NCBI GenBank assembly: GCA_012026715.1
Contig: VEPB01000003.1
Location: 1-23,268 of the forward strand
Direction: 5' to 3'
Length of the DNA stretch: 23,268 nucleotides
Source: Methylococcaceae bacterium
Lineage (GTDB): Bacteria; Pseudomonadota; Gammaproteobacteria; Methylococcales; Methylococcaceae
Part shown: piece by piece, positions 1 to 6,531 of the stretch
How positions within the stretch are numbered: the first letter of the stretch is position 1
Layout of the letters: the number at the start of each line of letters is the position of its first letter
Translations under genes and position numbers: made by a program
The notes under the pieces: generated by a model
Database searches by the model: none
Told to the model about the DNA's origin: nothing
The model's input: only the letters and a program-made list of their open reading frames with translations

Positions 1-12
1 CCGAGTGGTCTC

Positions 13-58
13 TCTCCCTCATCCGGCCCTTCGGGCCACCTTCTCCCAGAGGGAGAAG
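13..58. repeat. REP-like cruciform intergenic repeat
   Basis: Nested inverted repeats are visible. An outer arm at 13-20 pairs with 49-56. A hairpin GGCCC-ttc-GGGCC lies at 25-37, and an alternative hairpin CTTCTCCC-aga-GGGAGAAG lies at 40-58. Pyrimidine-rich repeats of this style are commonly dispersed between genes in gammaproteobacterial genomes. It lies downstream of the Sel1 gene. Only one copy is in the window, so the repeat-family assignment rests on resemblance. Confidence 0.6.
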
Positions 59-278
59 GAAAAAAGGGGCGGCCATGGGCCGCAGGTTCCTGGGTAGGGT
101 TCCAGAAATTGACCCGGTGGGCTCTGACGCCCTCCGGCGAGAAGTCGGGGAAGTGATTTTGGGCCAAATCCTTACTTCTTCAGGCGGGGATTGGGACCGG
201 AGGCGAATCGCGGCCGGGTTCGCCGCTGTCTGGTCAGGATGAGCTTTCCGGCCGAGGCGACGCGGAGCCGGGTGGCGG

Positions 279-995
279 TCAGTGGCGGGAACGGTGGGGC
301 CGTTTGCGATGCTGTTTGCGGGGGGGCTTATGCCGTGGCCGGGCAGGTATGGCTGTGGCTCCGGTGGTTTCGGTCTTGGCTTCGCCCGACGATCTGGCGA
401 GTGCCTCCAAGGCTTGCTGGTCTCTCTCAGCGGCGGCTTTGCGAGATTCCGCCAGCAGCCGCAGGGCTTCGTCCCGGTCGCCGGGGGAGATTTCTTCTTC
501 CAGCGAGGCGCGGCCGGCGGCGGCGTCTTCGTTGCCCGCTTCGGCGGCGCGGCTGTACCAGTAATAGGCCATGACGTTGTCGCGCGGCACGCCGTCGCCG
601 GCGGCATGGAGCGAGGCCAGGATGGCCTGGGCGGTGGGATTGCCCTGGTCGGCCGCCTTGCGGAACCAGGAAGCGGCTTCGGCGGGATTCTTCTTCAAGC
701 CGAGGCCGTAGTAGTAGAGGATGCCCAGCTTGGCCTCCGCCATGGGCTCGTCCTTGGCCGCCGCCTGCAGGAACCAGCGGCGCGCCTCGGCATAGTCTTG
801 CGCCACGCCGGCGCCCTTCAGGTAGAGGTTGCCCAGGTTCACCTGGGCAACCACATCGCCTGCTTCCGCCAGAGGTTTGAATTCCTTCAGGGCGGTGGCG
901 AAGTCTTGCCGGGCCAAGGCATCGACGCCGGTTTCCAGATTCGCCGCGAAGCCCGTGATCGGTAGAAGGATGAGCAGCCAGCGCCGGAACTTCAT
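279..995 (-). CDS. Sel1/TPR-like repeat exported protein
   Basis: Encodes 238 aa. An N-terminal hydrophobic signal (about residues 1-18) is followed by three Sel1-like repeats, at roughly 47-82, 83-119 and 120-155, with the typical LGxLYxxGxGxxxxxxEAxxWFxxAA spacing. A charged helical stretch (about 165-205) and a very basic Pro/Arg/His tail follow. Sel1 repeats build alpha-solenoids that mediate protein-protein contacts, here probably in the periplasm; no enzymatic role is implied. The ATG at 995 overlaps the stop of the upstream quinone oxidoreductase (ATGA), so the two are probably co-transcribed and translationally coupled. The tail lies just after a run of seven C's in the coding strand (320-326). 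One extra base there would replace the basic tail with a longer one ending at 172, so the annotated C-terminus is uncertain. Confidence 0.85.
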   Translation of the reverse strand: MKFRRWLLILLPITGFAANLETGVDALARQDFATALKEFKPLAEAGDVVAQVNLGNLYLKGAGVAQDYAEARRWFLQAAAKDEPMAEAKLGILYYYGLGLKKNPAEAASWFRKAADQGNPTAQAILASLHAAGDGVPRDNVMAYYWYSRAAEAGNEDAAAGRASLEEEISPGDRDEALRLLAESRKAAAERDQQALEALARSSGEAKTETTGATAIPARPRHKPPRKQHRKRPHRSRH

Positions 996-1972
996 CGGCC
1001 GACCCTCAACACCAGCTTGCCGATATGCTGGCCGGACTCCATGACCCGATGGGCTTCGGCCGCCGCTTCCAGCGGAAATTCGGCGTGGATCATTGGCCTG
1101 ATGGCGCCTGATTCCAGCAGCGGCCAGACCCGTTCCCGCACCGCCTTGGCGATGGCCGCTTTCTCGGCGACGCTGCGGGATCGGAGCGTGGAACCGGTTA
1201 CCGTAAGCCGCTTGGCCATCACCGTCCACAGGTTGATCTCGGCCTTGACGCCGCCTTGCACGGCGATCTGTACCAGGCGGCCGGCGCTGGCCAGGCAGGC
1301 CAGATTGCGGGACAGGTAATCGCCCCCCACCATGTCCAGGATCACGTCGATCCCGCGTCCGCCGCTGAGCCGCTCGACGGCTTCGACGAAGTCTTCGCTG
1401 CGGTAGTTGATGGCGACCGCACCCAACGCCTCGCAGGCTTGGCATTTCTGCGGCGTGCCGGCGGTAGCATAAACCGTCGAGCCCAAGGCACGGGCGATCT
1501 GAATGGCGCTCACCCCGATGCCGCTGGTGCCGCCGTGCACCAGCAGGCTCTCGTCGGGCGCGAGCCGGCCCCGGTCGAACACGTTGGCCCAGACGGTGAA
1601 CATCGTTTCCGGCAGGCAAGCGCCCTGGATCTCGTCGAAACCGACTGGCAGCGGCAGGCACAACGGTGCTGGGGCGAGGCAATATTCCGCGTAACCCCCG
1701 CCCGTCAACAGGGCACACACCCGGTCGCCGATGGCCGGTGATGTTACGTTCGGCCCGACGGCGACAACGCAGCCGGCGATTTCCAGGCCGGGAATGTCGG
1801 AAGCGCCGGGCGGCGGCGGATAGCGGCCCTGGCGCTGCATCACATCGGGCCGGTTGACCCCCGCCGCGGCCACCCGCACCAGCACTTCGCCTTCGCCCGG
1901 CTCCGGCACCGACCGGCGCGCCGGTCGGAGCATCTCCGGCCCGCCCGGTTGGGCGATTTCCACGGCGAGCAT
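992..1972 (-). CDS. NAD(P)H quinone oxidoreductase, PIG3/zeta-crystallin type
   Basis: A 326-aa zinc-independent MDR-superfamily oxidoreductase. The N-terminal GroES-like part (about 1-120) contains the family pattern PGxExAG at 61-67 and GDRVCAL at 82-88. The NADPH-binding loop GGTSGIGVSAIQ is at 147-158, and the C-terminus ends in GxHIGKLVL, as in the PIG3 family of quinone reductases. Such enzymes transfer electrons from NADPH to quinones or act as enone reductases in the cytosol. The start was taken at the ATG at 1972 because homologues begin at M-x-A-x-x-x-x-x-P-G. The frame stays open to 1996, but that part lies inside the repeat element and no clear Shine-Dalgarno is visible for either start. 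It overlaps the Sel1 gene by 4 bases. Confidence 0.88.
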   Translation of the reverse strand: MLAVEIAQPGGPEMLRPARRSVPEPGEGEVLVRVAAAGVNRPDVMQRQGRYPPPPGASDIPGLEIAGCVVAVGPNVTSPAIGDRVCALLTGGGYAEYCLAPAPLCLPLPVGFDEIQGACLPETMFTVWANVFDRGRLAPDESLLVHGGTSGIGVSAIQIARALGSTVYATAGTPQKCQACEALGAVAINYRSEDFVEAVERLSGGRGIDVILDMVGGDYLSRNLACLASAGRLVQIAVQGGVKAEINLWTVMAKRLTVTGSTLRSRSVAEKAAIAKAVRERVWPLLESGAIRPMIHAEFPLEAAAEAHRVMESGQHIGKLVLRVGR

Positions 1973-1976
1973 GGTC

Positions 1977-2191
1977 GTAGGGTGGGTTAGGCGCACTTCG
2001 CGATGGCCTTTGGCTTCATCCAGGGATCAGGCCGTGCGCAGTAACCCGCCAACTGCACGCGCGATGGAAGGGTATCCGCCATCTGTAGTCGATCCTTTGC
2101 ACTCCAACCCACCAACCGTGGGTTACGGTGCGCGCCAAGCCTCATCCCAGGCGCCGAATGCTGTTCGTATTGCGCACCTAACCCACCCACG
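1977..2191. repeat. Intergenic inverted-repeat element with TGGGTTA arms
   Basis: Four copies of a TGGGTTA-type motif alternate in orientation: forward at 1980-1995, reverse at 2104-2113, forward at 2117-2133, reverse at 2171-2188. The outermost arms match except for a 2-base insertion. The middle pair forms a hairpin AACCCAC/GTGGGTT at 2106-2124. The element fills almost all the space between the M48 peptidase and quinone oxidoreductase genes and reaches within five bases of the latter's start. The minus-strand reading frame through it (1987-2190) has no recognisable domain and is not called as a gene. It looks like a dispersed non-coding repeat, possibly MITE-like. No target-site duplication could be assigned. 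Confidence 0.65.
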
Positions 2192-2209
2192 GTCGGGGCT
2201 GGGGACGAT

Positions 2210-3016
2210 TTAGCGCCGCGCCGCCTGATATACCGGCATCAGCCGCTCCGCCAGTTGGGAGAGGGCTTGCAGCCGGGTTTCCGGGTTGGGGGGGGTGCTG
2301 AGCCATTCCGGCGGCCGGTCGCCGCCGACCTTCAGCATCTTTTCCCACAGGCTCACCGCGGCGCGCGGGTTGTAGCCGGCCTTGGCGGCCAGTTCGATGC
2401 CCACCTGGTCGGCTTCCGATTCGTTCTGGCGCGAGTTGGGCAGTTGCAGGCCGCCGGTGGCGAGGCTGTTGGCCAGCCCGGCCACTCCGCGCACGTCCAC
2501 CCCCATGGCGGCGCCCGCCAGGACGCCCAGGCCTACGCCCATGCTTTGCATCTTGGCGCGCGACAGCTTCTCGGCCTGGTGGGACAGCAGGGCATGGGAG
2601 ATTTCGTGGCCCATGACCTGGGCCAGTTCGTCGTCGCTCGGCTGGACCTTTTGCAGCAGACCGGCGTAAACCGCCATCTTGCCACCCGCCATGCACCAGG
2701 CATTCACCTCCTTGCTGTTGATCACGTGCACATCCCAGGCCCAGGCGCGGGTTTCCGGCCGCATGGCCACGGCCTGGTCGATCAGCCGGTCGGTGATGGC
2801 GCGGACGCGGTTGACCGTTTGCGGGTTGGTGTCCAGGGCGTTGGATTGCTCGGCCTGGCCCAGCAGCGAGGAATAAGCCTGGCTGGATTCGCGGGCGGCT
2901 TCCTCGTCGCTGACCATCATCACCTGCTCGCGGCCGGTGATGGGGTTGACGGCGCAGCCGCCGAACAGGGCTGCCAGGGCCGCGATGGCGGCGAACGTGC
3001 TGAGAAATCGGTACAT
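2210..3016 (-). CDS. M48-family metalloprotease lipoprotein (LoiP/YcaL-like)
   Basis: Encodes 268 aa. The N-terminus is a lipoprotein signal peptide with lipobox FGGC (Cys21), so the mature protein should be anchored in the outer membrane facing the periplasm. The zinc-binding HExxH motif is HEISH at 137-141. The third ligand is Glu199 in the ESEAD motif (199-203), typical of M48 peptidases. The short single-domain form matches LoiP/YcaL-type periplasmic proteases, which take part in envelope protein quality control. It lies 68 bases downstream of the thioinosine phosphorylase gene in the same orientation, but has no functional tie to it. The ATG at 3016 is preceded by a weak AGAGAG Shine-Dalgarno. 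Confidence 0.9.
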   Translation of the reverse strand: MYRFLSTFAAIAALAALFGGCAVNPITGREQVMMVSDEEAARESSQAYSSLLGQAEQSNALDTNPQTVNRVRAITDRLIDQAVAMRPETRAWAWDVHVINSKEVNAWCMAGGKMAVYAGLLQKVQPSDDELAQVMGHEISHALLSHQAEKLSRAKMQSMGVGLGVLAGAAMGVDVRGVAGLANSLATGGLQLPNSRQNESEADQVGIELAAKAGYNPRAAVSLWEKMLKVGGDRPPEWLSTPPNPETRLQALSQLAERLMPVYQAARR

Positions 3017-3084
3017 GAGGCTCTCTTGTAGTGAGGCGAAGGGGTATTGTCGGGAAAGCGTCCAGTCGACGCAAACGCCGGGGT

Positions 3085-3822
3085 TCAGGCCTTAACCAGG
3101 TGCTCCAGCAGTTTGGCCACATCCGCCATGCCCCTGTTCAGGTTGGCTTCGATCTCGGCCATGGTGATTTCGCCGGCCGTCTTGCCGGCGGCCCAGTTGG
3201 CCACCACCGCGCAGCAGGCGTAATCCAGGCCCAGTTCTCGGGCCAGGGCGGCTTCCGGCATGCCGGTCATGCCGACCAGGTCGCAGCCGTCCCGTTCCAG
3301 CCGGCGGATTTCCGCCGGAGTCTCCAGTCTTGGGCCCTGGGTGCAGCCGTAGACGCCGCCGTCCAGCACCGTCAGCCAGGCGTCGCGGCCGGCGGCCAGC
3401 AGCCGTTCCCGCAGCTTTCGGGTGTACGGCTCGGTGAAATCGATGTGGGTGACGTGGTCGAGGTCGTCCTCGAAATAGGTGTGGGAGCGGCCGTAGCTGT
3501 AGTCGATGAGCTGGTCGGGGATGACGATGCGGGCCGGCTCCATGGTGCGAGTGATGCCGCCCACCGCTGCGACGGCCACCACCGCGGAAACCCCGGCCTG
3601 CTGCAGTGCCCAGAGATTCGCGCGGTAGTTGATGCGGTGGGGCGGGATGGTATGGCCGTCGCCGTGGCGGGGCAGGAAGATGACTGGATGGCCATTGAGG
3701 TTGCCATGGGCCAGTGGGGCCGAGGGTGCTCCCCAGGGTGTTTCGACGGTTTCGCGCCGGTCGGCGTCGAATCCGGCGAGACGGGCCAGGCCGGTGCCGC
3801 CGATGATGGCTAGGTTGGTCAT
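3085..3822 (-). CDS. S-methyl-5'-thioinosine phosphorylase (MTIP)
   Basis: A 245-aa nucleoside phosphorylase of the MTAP/PNP family. Visible motifs are IIGGTG (6-11, phosphate loop), PRHG (51-54), PPHRINYRANL (60-70), THIDFTEPY (125-133), TQGPRLET (161-168) and GMTGMPEA (184-191). At the base-recognition position the sequence is N-W-A-A-G (Asn209), whereas adenine-specific MTAPs carry Asp. This points to the 6-oxopurine nucleoside 5'-methylthioinosine, as for the Pseudomonas enzyme. The product hypoxanthine would be recycled by the hpt gene encoded only 10 bases upstream, and methylthioribose-1-phosphate would feed methionine salvage. The frame is open to 3867, but the ATG at 3822 gives the canonical N-terminus. 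Adenine-using MTAP (mtnP) is the alternative. Confidence 0.88.
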   Translation of the reverse strand: MTNLAIIGGTGLARLAGFDADRRETVETPWGAPSAPLAHGNLNGHPVIFLPRHGDGHTIPPHRINYRANLWALQQAGVSAVVAVAAVGGITRTMEPARIVIPDQLIDYSYGRSHTYFEDDLDHVTHIDFTEPYTRKLRERLLAAGRDAWLTVLDGGVYGCTQGPRLETPAEIRRLERDGCDLVGMTGMPEAALARELGLDYACCAVVANWAAGKTAGEITMAEIEANLNRGMADVAKLLEHLVKA

Positions 3823-3832
3823 GGGACGGGGC

Positions 3833-4381
3833 TCAGGTGCTTTTGCAGGCGAAGATGCCGGCGGCATTGCGCAGGTAGTTCTTGTAGTCCATGCCGTAGC
3901 CGAACAGGTAGCGGTCTGCCGCTTCGAGCCCTACGAAGTCGGCGCGGCAGGGCCGCTCCCGGCCGAGTTGCTTGTCCACCAGCACCGCGGTGTAAACGGC
4001 GGCGGCACCTTGCTCGCGGCAGTAGCGGACGATTTCCGCAAGGGTAACGCCTTCGTCCAGGACATCGTCGACGATCAGCACGGTACGGCCCGCTATGGGC
4101 GTCTGGGGCCGGTGCAGCCACGCGATCTCGTTGCCGCTGGTGCTGCCGCGGTAGCGGGTGGCCTGGATCGAATCCAGTTGCAGCGGAAACGGCAGCCGCA
4201 TGAGCAGGATGCCGGCGAAGGGGATGCCGCCGTTCAGCACGGTCAGCACCAGCGGAGTGGTTTCGCCCAACGTCGCGGTGACGGCCTGAGCGACCCGTTC
4301 GATGGATTGGCGCACCTGGTCGTCGGAATACAGCTGGTCGGCTTGCGCCTCGACCTGGCGGACTTCATCCAGTGGGTTCAT
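3833..4381 (-). CDS. hpt: Hypoxanthine-guanine phosphoribosyltransferase
   Basis: A 182-aa type I phosphoribosyltransferase. The PRPP-binding loop VLIVDDVLDEGVT spans 102-114, an N-terminal VLNGG stretch sits at 48-52, and the C-terminal YLFGYGMDYKNYLRN segment matches the purine-base pocket of HPRTs. It converts hypoxanthine or guanine plus PRPP to IMP or GMP in the cytosol. Its ATG at 4381 overlaps the nagZ stop (ATGA), and its stop lies 10 bases before the thioinosine phosphorylase start, so the three are very likely one transcript. A much longer open frame extends upstream to 5653, but that part is antisense-like shadow over nagZ and is not counted. Confidence 0.92.
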   Translation of the reverse strand: MNPLDEVRQVEAQADQLYSDDQVRQSIERVAQAVTATLGETTPLVLTVLNGGIPFAGILLMRLPFPLQLDSIQATRYRGSTSGNEIAWLHRPQTPIAGRTVLIVDDVLDEGVTLAEIVRYCREQGAAAVYTAVLVDKQLGRERPCRADFVGLEAADRYLFGYGMDYKNYLRNAAGIFACKST

Positions 4382-5421
4382 GGGGCTATCGCGTCGGTGA
4401 GGAGGGGTTGCAGTTCCGATCGCGCCTGATGCCATTCGGCACCCGCCAGGAGGCCGGCGCGGGCGATGGGGGAGCGCGGCCGCATGCGCTGCAGGCGGTC
4501 GGGGCGGGCAACCGGGCGCCGTTCCAGAGCCTCCAGGGTGCGTTCCGCTTCGCGCGGGCGATTGCAGGCCAGCACCATGTCGCAGCCGGCTTCCAGCGCC
4601 ATCCGCGCCCGATCCGGGTAATCGCCGGCGAATTCGGCGCCAGCCATGGATAGGTCGTCGCTGAACACGGCGCCGTCGAAGCCCAACTCGCCTCTGAGGA
4701 TGTCGCTGATCCAGCGGGAGGAGAACCCGGCCGGTTTGGGGTCGATGCTTGAATAAACCACATGGGCCGGCATGATGCCTTCCAGCCCGGCGCCGATGAG
4801 GCGCCGGAACGGCAGCAGGTCCCTGGCCCGGATTTCGTCCAGCGGGCGCGGATCTTCCGGCAGGGTCAGGTGGGAATCCTGGGCGACCGCGCCATGTCCG
4901 GGGAAGTGCTTGCCCACTGCCGCCATGCCGGCGCGCCGCATGCCGGAGGCGAAGGCCTCGGCCAGTTCGCCCGCCTGCTGCGGATCGCGGGAAAAGGAAC
5001 GGTCGCCGATGATCTCGCTGATGCCGCAGTCCACATCCAGCACCGGGGCGAAACTGAAATCCACGCCGCGCGCCCGCAGTTCCGCCGCCATCAGCCAGCC
5101 GGCCTGTTCCGCGAGCCTCGCCGCCTGGTCCGGCGCACCGGGACAGTGTTCGGCATAGCGGGCCGCCGCCGGAATCCGCGTGAAATCCTGGCGAAACCGC
5201 TGCACCCGGCCGCCCTCGTGATCCACCGCGATGAGCAGGACTGGGTTGGCGCGGCGGATTGCGGCAATCAACGCGACGACCTGCTCGACGTCCTGATAGT
5301 TGCGGCTGAACAGGATGATGCCTCCAGCGGCAGGGTGTTTGAGCTTTTCGATGTCGGTGGCAGTCAATTCGAGACCTTCCAGGTCGAACATCACCGGACC
5401 GGTGTGGGGCATGGCTGTCAT
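4378..5421 (-). CDS. nagZ: Beta-N-acetylhexosaminidase NagZ
   Basis: A 347-aa glycoside hydrolase family 3 enzyme that removes GlcNAc from 1,6-anhydro-muropeptides during peptidoglycan recycling in the cytoplasm. Visible landmarks are the substrate-binding DHEGGRVQR at 67-75, FAPVLDVD (124-131), the KHFPGHG loop at 171-177 carrying the acid/base His176, and FSDDLSMAG starting at 253 with the nucleophile Asp255. Length fits the single-domain Gram-negative form. The first ATG is at 5421; a second at 5412 is possible, and neither has a strong Shine-Dalgarno. It is the first gene of the nagZ-hpt-MTIP cluster. A 74-base gap separates it from the divergent FliL-domain gene. Confidence 0.94.
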   Translation of the reverse strand: MTAMPHTGPVMFDLEGLELTATDIEKLKHPAAGGIILFSRNYQDVEQVVALIAAIRRANPVLLIAVDHEGGRVQRFRQDFTRIPAAARYAEHCPGAPDQAARLAEQAGWLMAAELRARGVDFSFAPVLDVDCGISEIIGDRSFSRDPQQAGELAEAFASGMRRAGMAAVGKHFPGHGAVAQDSHLTLPEDPRPLDEIRARDLLPFRRLIGAGLEGIMPAHVVYSSIDPKPAGFSSRWISDILRGELGFDGAVFSDDLSMAGAEFAGDYPDRARMALEAGCDMVLACNRPREAERTLEALERRPVARPDRLQRMRPRSPIARAGLLAGAEWHQARSELQPLLTDAIAP

Positions 5422-5430
5422 GAGGGCGGC

Positions 5431-5463
5431 TTGAAGAGGTGGGGGCCGATTTTAAACTATAAT
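5431..5463 (+). promoter_or_regulatory. Candidate sigma70 promoter for the FliL-domain gene
   Basis: A perfect TATAAT -10 hexamer sits at 5458-5463 within an AT-rich patch of an otherwise GC-rich 74-base divergent gap. The best -35-like hexamer is TTGAAG at 5431-5436, but the spacer is 21 bases, longer than the usual 16-18, so the -35 assignment is weak. A start near 5470 would give a leader of about 26 bases. The same AT-rich patch read on the other strand contains TATAGT and could serve nagZ. Confidence 0.35.
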
Positions 5464-5495
5464 CTGGCCGGCTTGATGATCCGCGGAGTGGCAAG

Positions 5496-5924
5496 GTGAT
5501 ACTGGATAAACTCGGTTTGGGTTTGGTCTGCGCCGCCTGGTTGCTGGCGTGGGTGCCGGCAGGCGTCGCCAACGAGGGTGGCGGCGAGGAGGGCAAGGAG
5601 GGAGAAACTGCGGCGGGTCCCCAGTATGTTCCCTTGGAAGGGCTGCTGGTCAATCTGGAAGGGCGCCGCCATTATTTGCGGGTCCAAGTCCAGCTGAGGG
5701 TCGACAGCGGCGCCACCGCCGAGAAGATCAAAGCCCACATGGCCCCGATCCGCCACGCCCTGATCATGCTGCTGGGCGGACGCAATCCGGAACAGATCGC
5801 GCAGATGCAGGAGCGGGAAAAACTTAGGCAGGAAGCGAAGCACGAAATCGAAAAGGTATTGGCCGCCAACCATGCCGACAAAGGACTGGAAGACGTATAT
5901 TTCACCGATTTTCTGATTCAATGA
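5496..5924 (+). CDS. FliL-domain exported protein (orphan)
   Basis: Encodes 142 aa. A hydrophobic N-terminal signal or anchor (about residues 5-25) is followed by a low-complexity Gly/Glu linker. A FliL-type domain then begins at YVPLEGLLVNLEG (about 44-56) and ends in the characteristic VYFTDFLIQ C-terminus. FliL proteins are inner-membrane, periplasm-facing components around the flagellar stator; this one keeps the fold but has no flagellar neighbours here. The start is GTG at 5496, supported by a GGAG Shine-Dalgarno at 5485-5488 and the signal sequence that follows. It is 19 bases from the tautomerase-family gene, suggesting a two-gene transcript. Confidence 0.82.
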   Translation: MILDKLGLGLVCAAWLLAWVPAGVANEGGGEEGKEGETAAGPQYVPLEGLLVNLEGRRHYLRVQVQLRVDSGATAEKIKAHMAPIRHALIMLLGGRNPEQIAQMQEREKLRQEAKHEIEKVLAANHADKGLEDVYFTDFLIQ

Positions 5925-5943
5925 ATGAGGGAGGTCCGCGGAC

Positions 5944-6288
5944 ATGCCTTACCTGAACGTCAAGACCAACAAGACGATCTCCGCTGAAAAGAGCAGTGCG
6001 GTGATGGATCAGCTGTCAAAGAAACTGTCCAAGGCGTTGGCCAAACCGGAAGACTACGTGATGGTGGAACTGCATCAGGGCGCATCGCTGATATTCGCCG
6101 GATCCGCCGATCCCGCCGCCTACCTGGAATTGAAGAGCATCGGCCTGCCGGCGGTACAGGTGCGCCCTCTCTCCAAACTGCTCTGCGGCATCCTGGAAGA
6201 AGAGCTGCAGATCAACCCGGCCCGCATCTACATCGAGTTCACCGAAGCCAAGGGCAGTCACTGGGGCTGGAACAGCACCACGTTCTAG
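5944..6288 (+). CDS. MIF/phenylpyruvate tautomerase-family protein
   Basis: A 114-aa protein of the macrophage-migration-inhibitory-factor-like tautomerase superfamily. The conserved catalytic Pro2 follows the initiator Met, and the family landmarks DYVMVELHQGASLIFAGS (about 37-54), P-A-x-x-x-L-x-S-I-G (about 58-67) and RIYIEFTEAKGSHWGWNSTTF near the C-terminus are present. Proteins of this family form trimers and tautomerise keto/enol substrates such as phenylpyruvate. The physiological substrate of bacterial members is generally unknown. A strong GAGGGAGG Shine-Dalgarno precedes the ATG. It probably shares a transcript with the FliL-domain gene. Confidence 0.88.
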   Translation: MPYLNVKTNKTISAEKSSAVMDQLSKKLSKALAKPEDYVMVELHQGASLIFAGSADPAAYLELKSIGLPAVQVRPLSKLLCGILEEELQINPARIYIEFTEAKGSHWGWNSTTF

Positions 6289-6303
6289 CGGTTTAAACTG
6301 GAT

Positions 6304-6325
6304 TTCGGTCGACTCCGCGACCGAA
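6304..6325 (+). other. Hairpin after the tautomerase gene
   Basis: An 8-bp perfect stem TTCGGTCG (6304-6311) pairs with CGACCGAA (6318-6325) around a 6-base loop, 16 bases past the tautomerase stop. There is no following T-tract, so an intrinsic terminator is doubtful. A Rho-dependent stop or mRNA-end stabiliser is possible. The remaining intergenic bases to 6531 show no gene. Confidence 0.35.
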
Positions 6326-6531
6326 CTTGCGAGAGCCCGTCGTGTTGGACAGCCTTACCACCCACACTGCGTTTACATGACATAGGCCGGGCAGATCGGC
6401 AAGTTCCAGCCTGTCAACTCGCCGACGGCTGGTGGCTCGCCAGTTCGTCCCCTGTCGCGGCGAATTTAGCGCTTCAACGAGTCGATTCAGCCCCGGATAG
6501 GATCACGTCCAGGCAACTCCCGCTTTACCCG

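Noticed and set aside
1987..2190. 67-aa minus-strand frame in the intergenic repeat
   Set aside because: It lies wholly inside the inverted-repeat element, with no ribosome site or recognisable domain.
4382..5653. Long upstream extension of the hpt frame (606 aa in all)
   Set aside because: It overlaps nagZ in another frame on the same strand and runs past the nagZ start. The translation is Arg/Pro-rich shadow with no domain, and hpt has a proper start at 4381.
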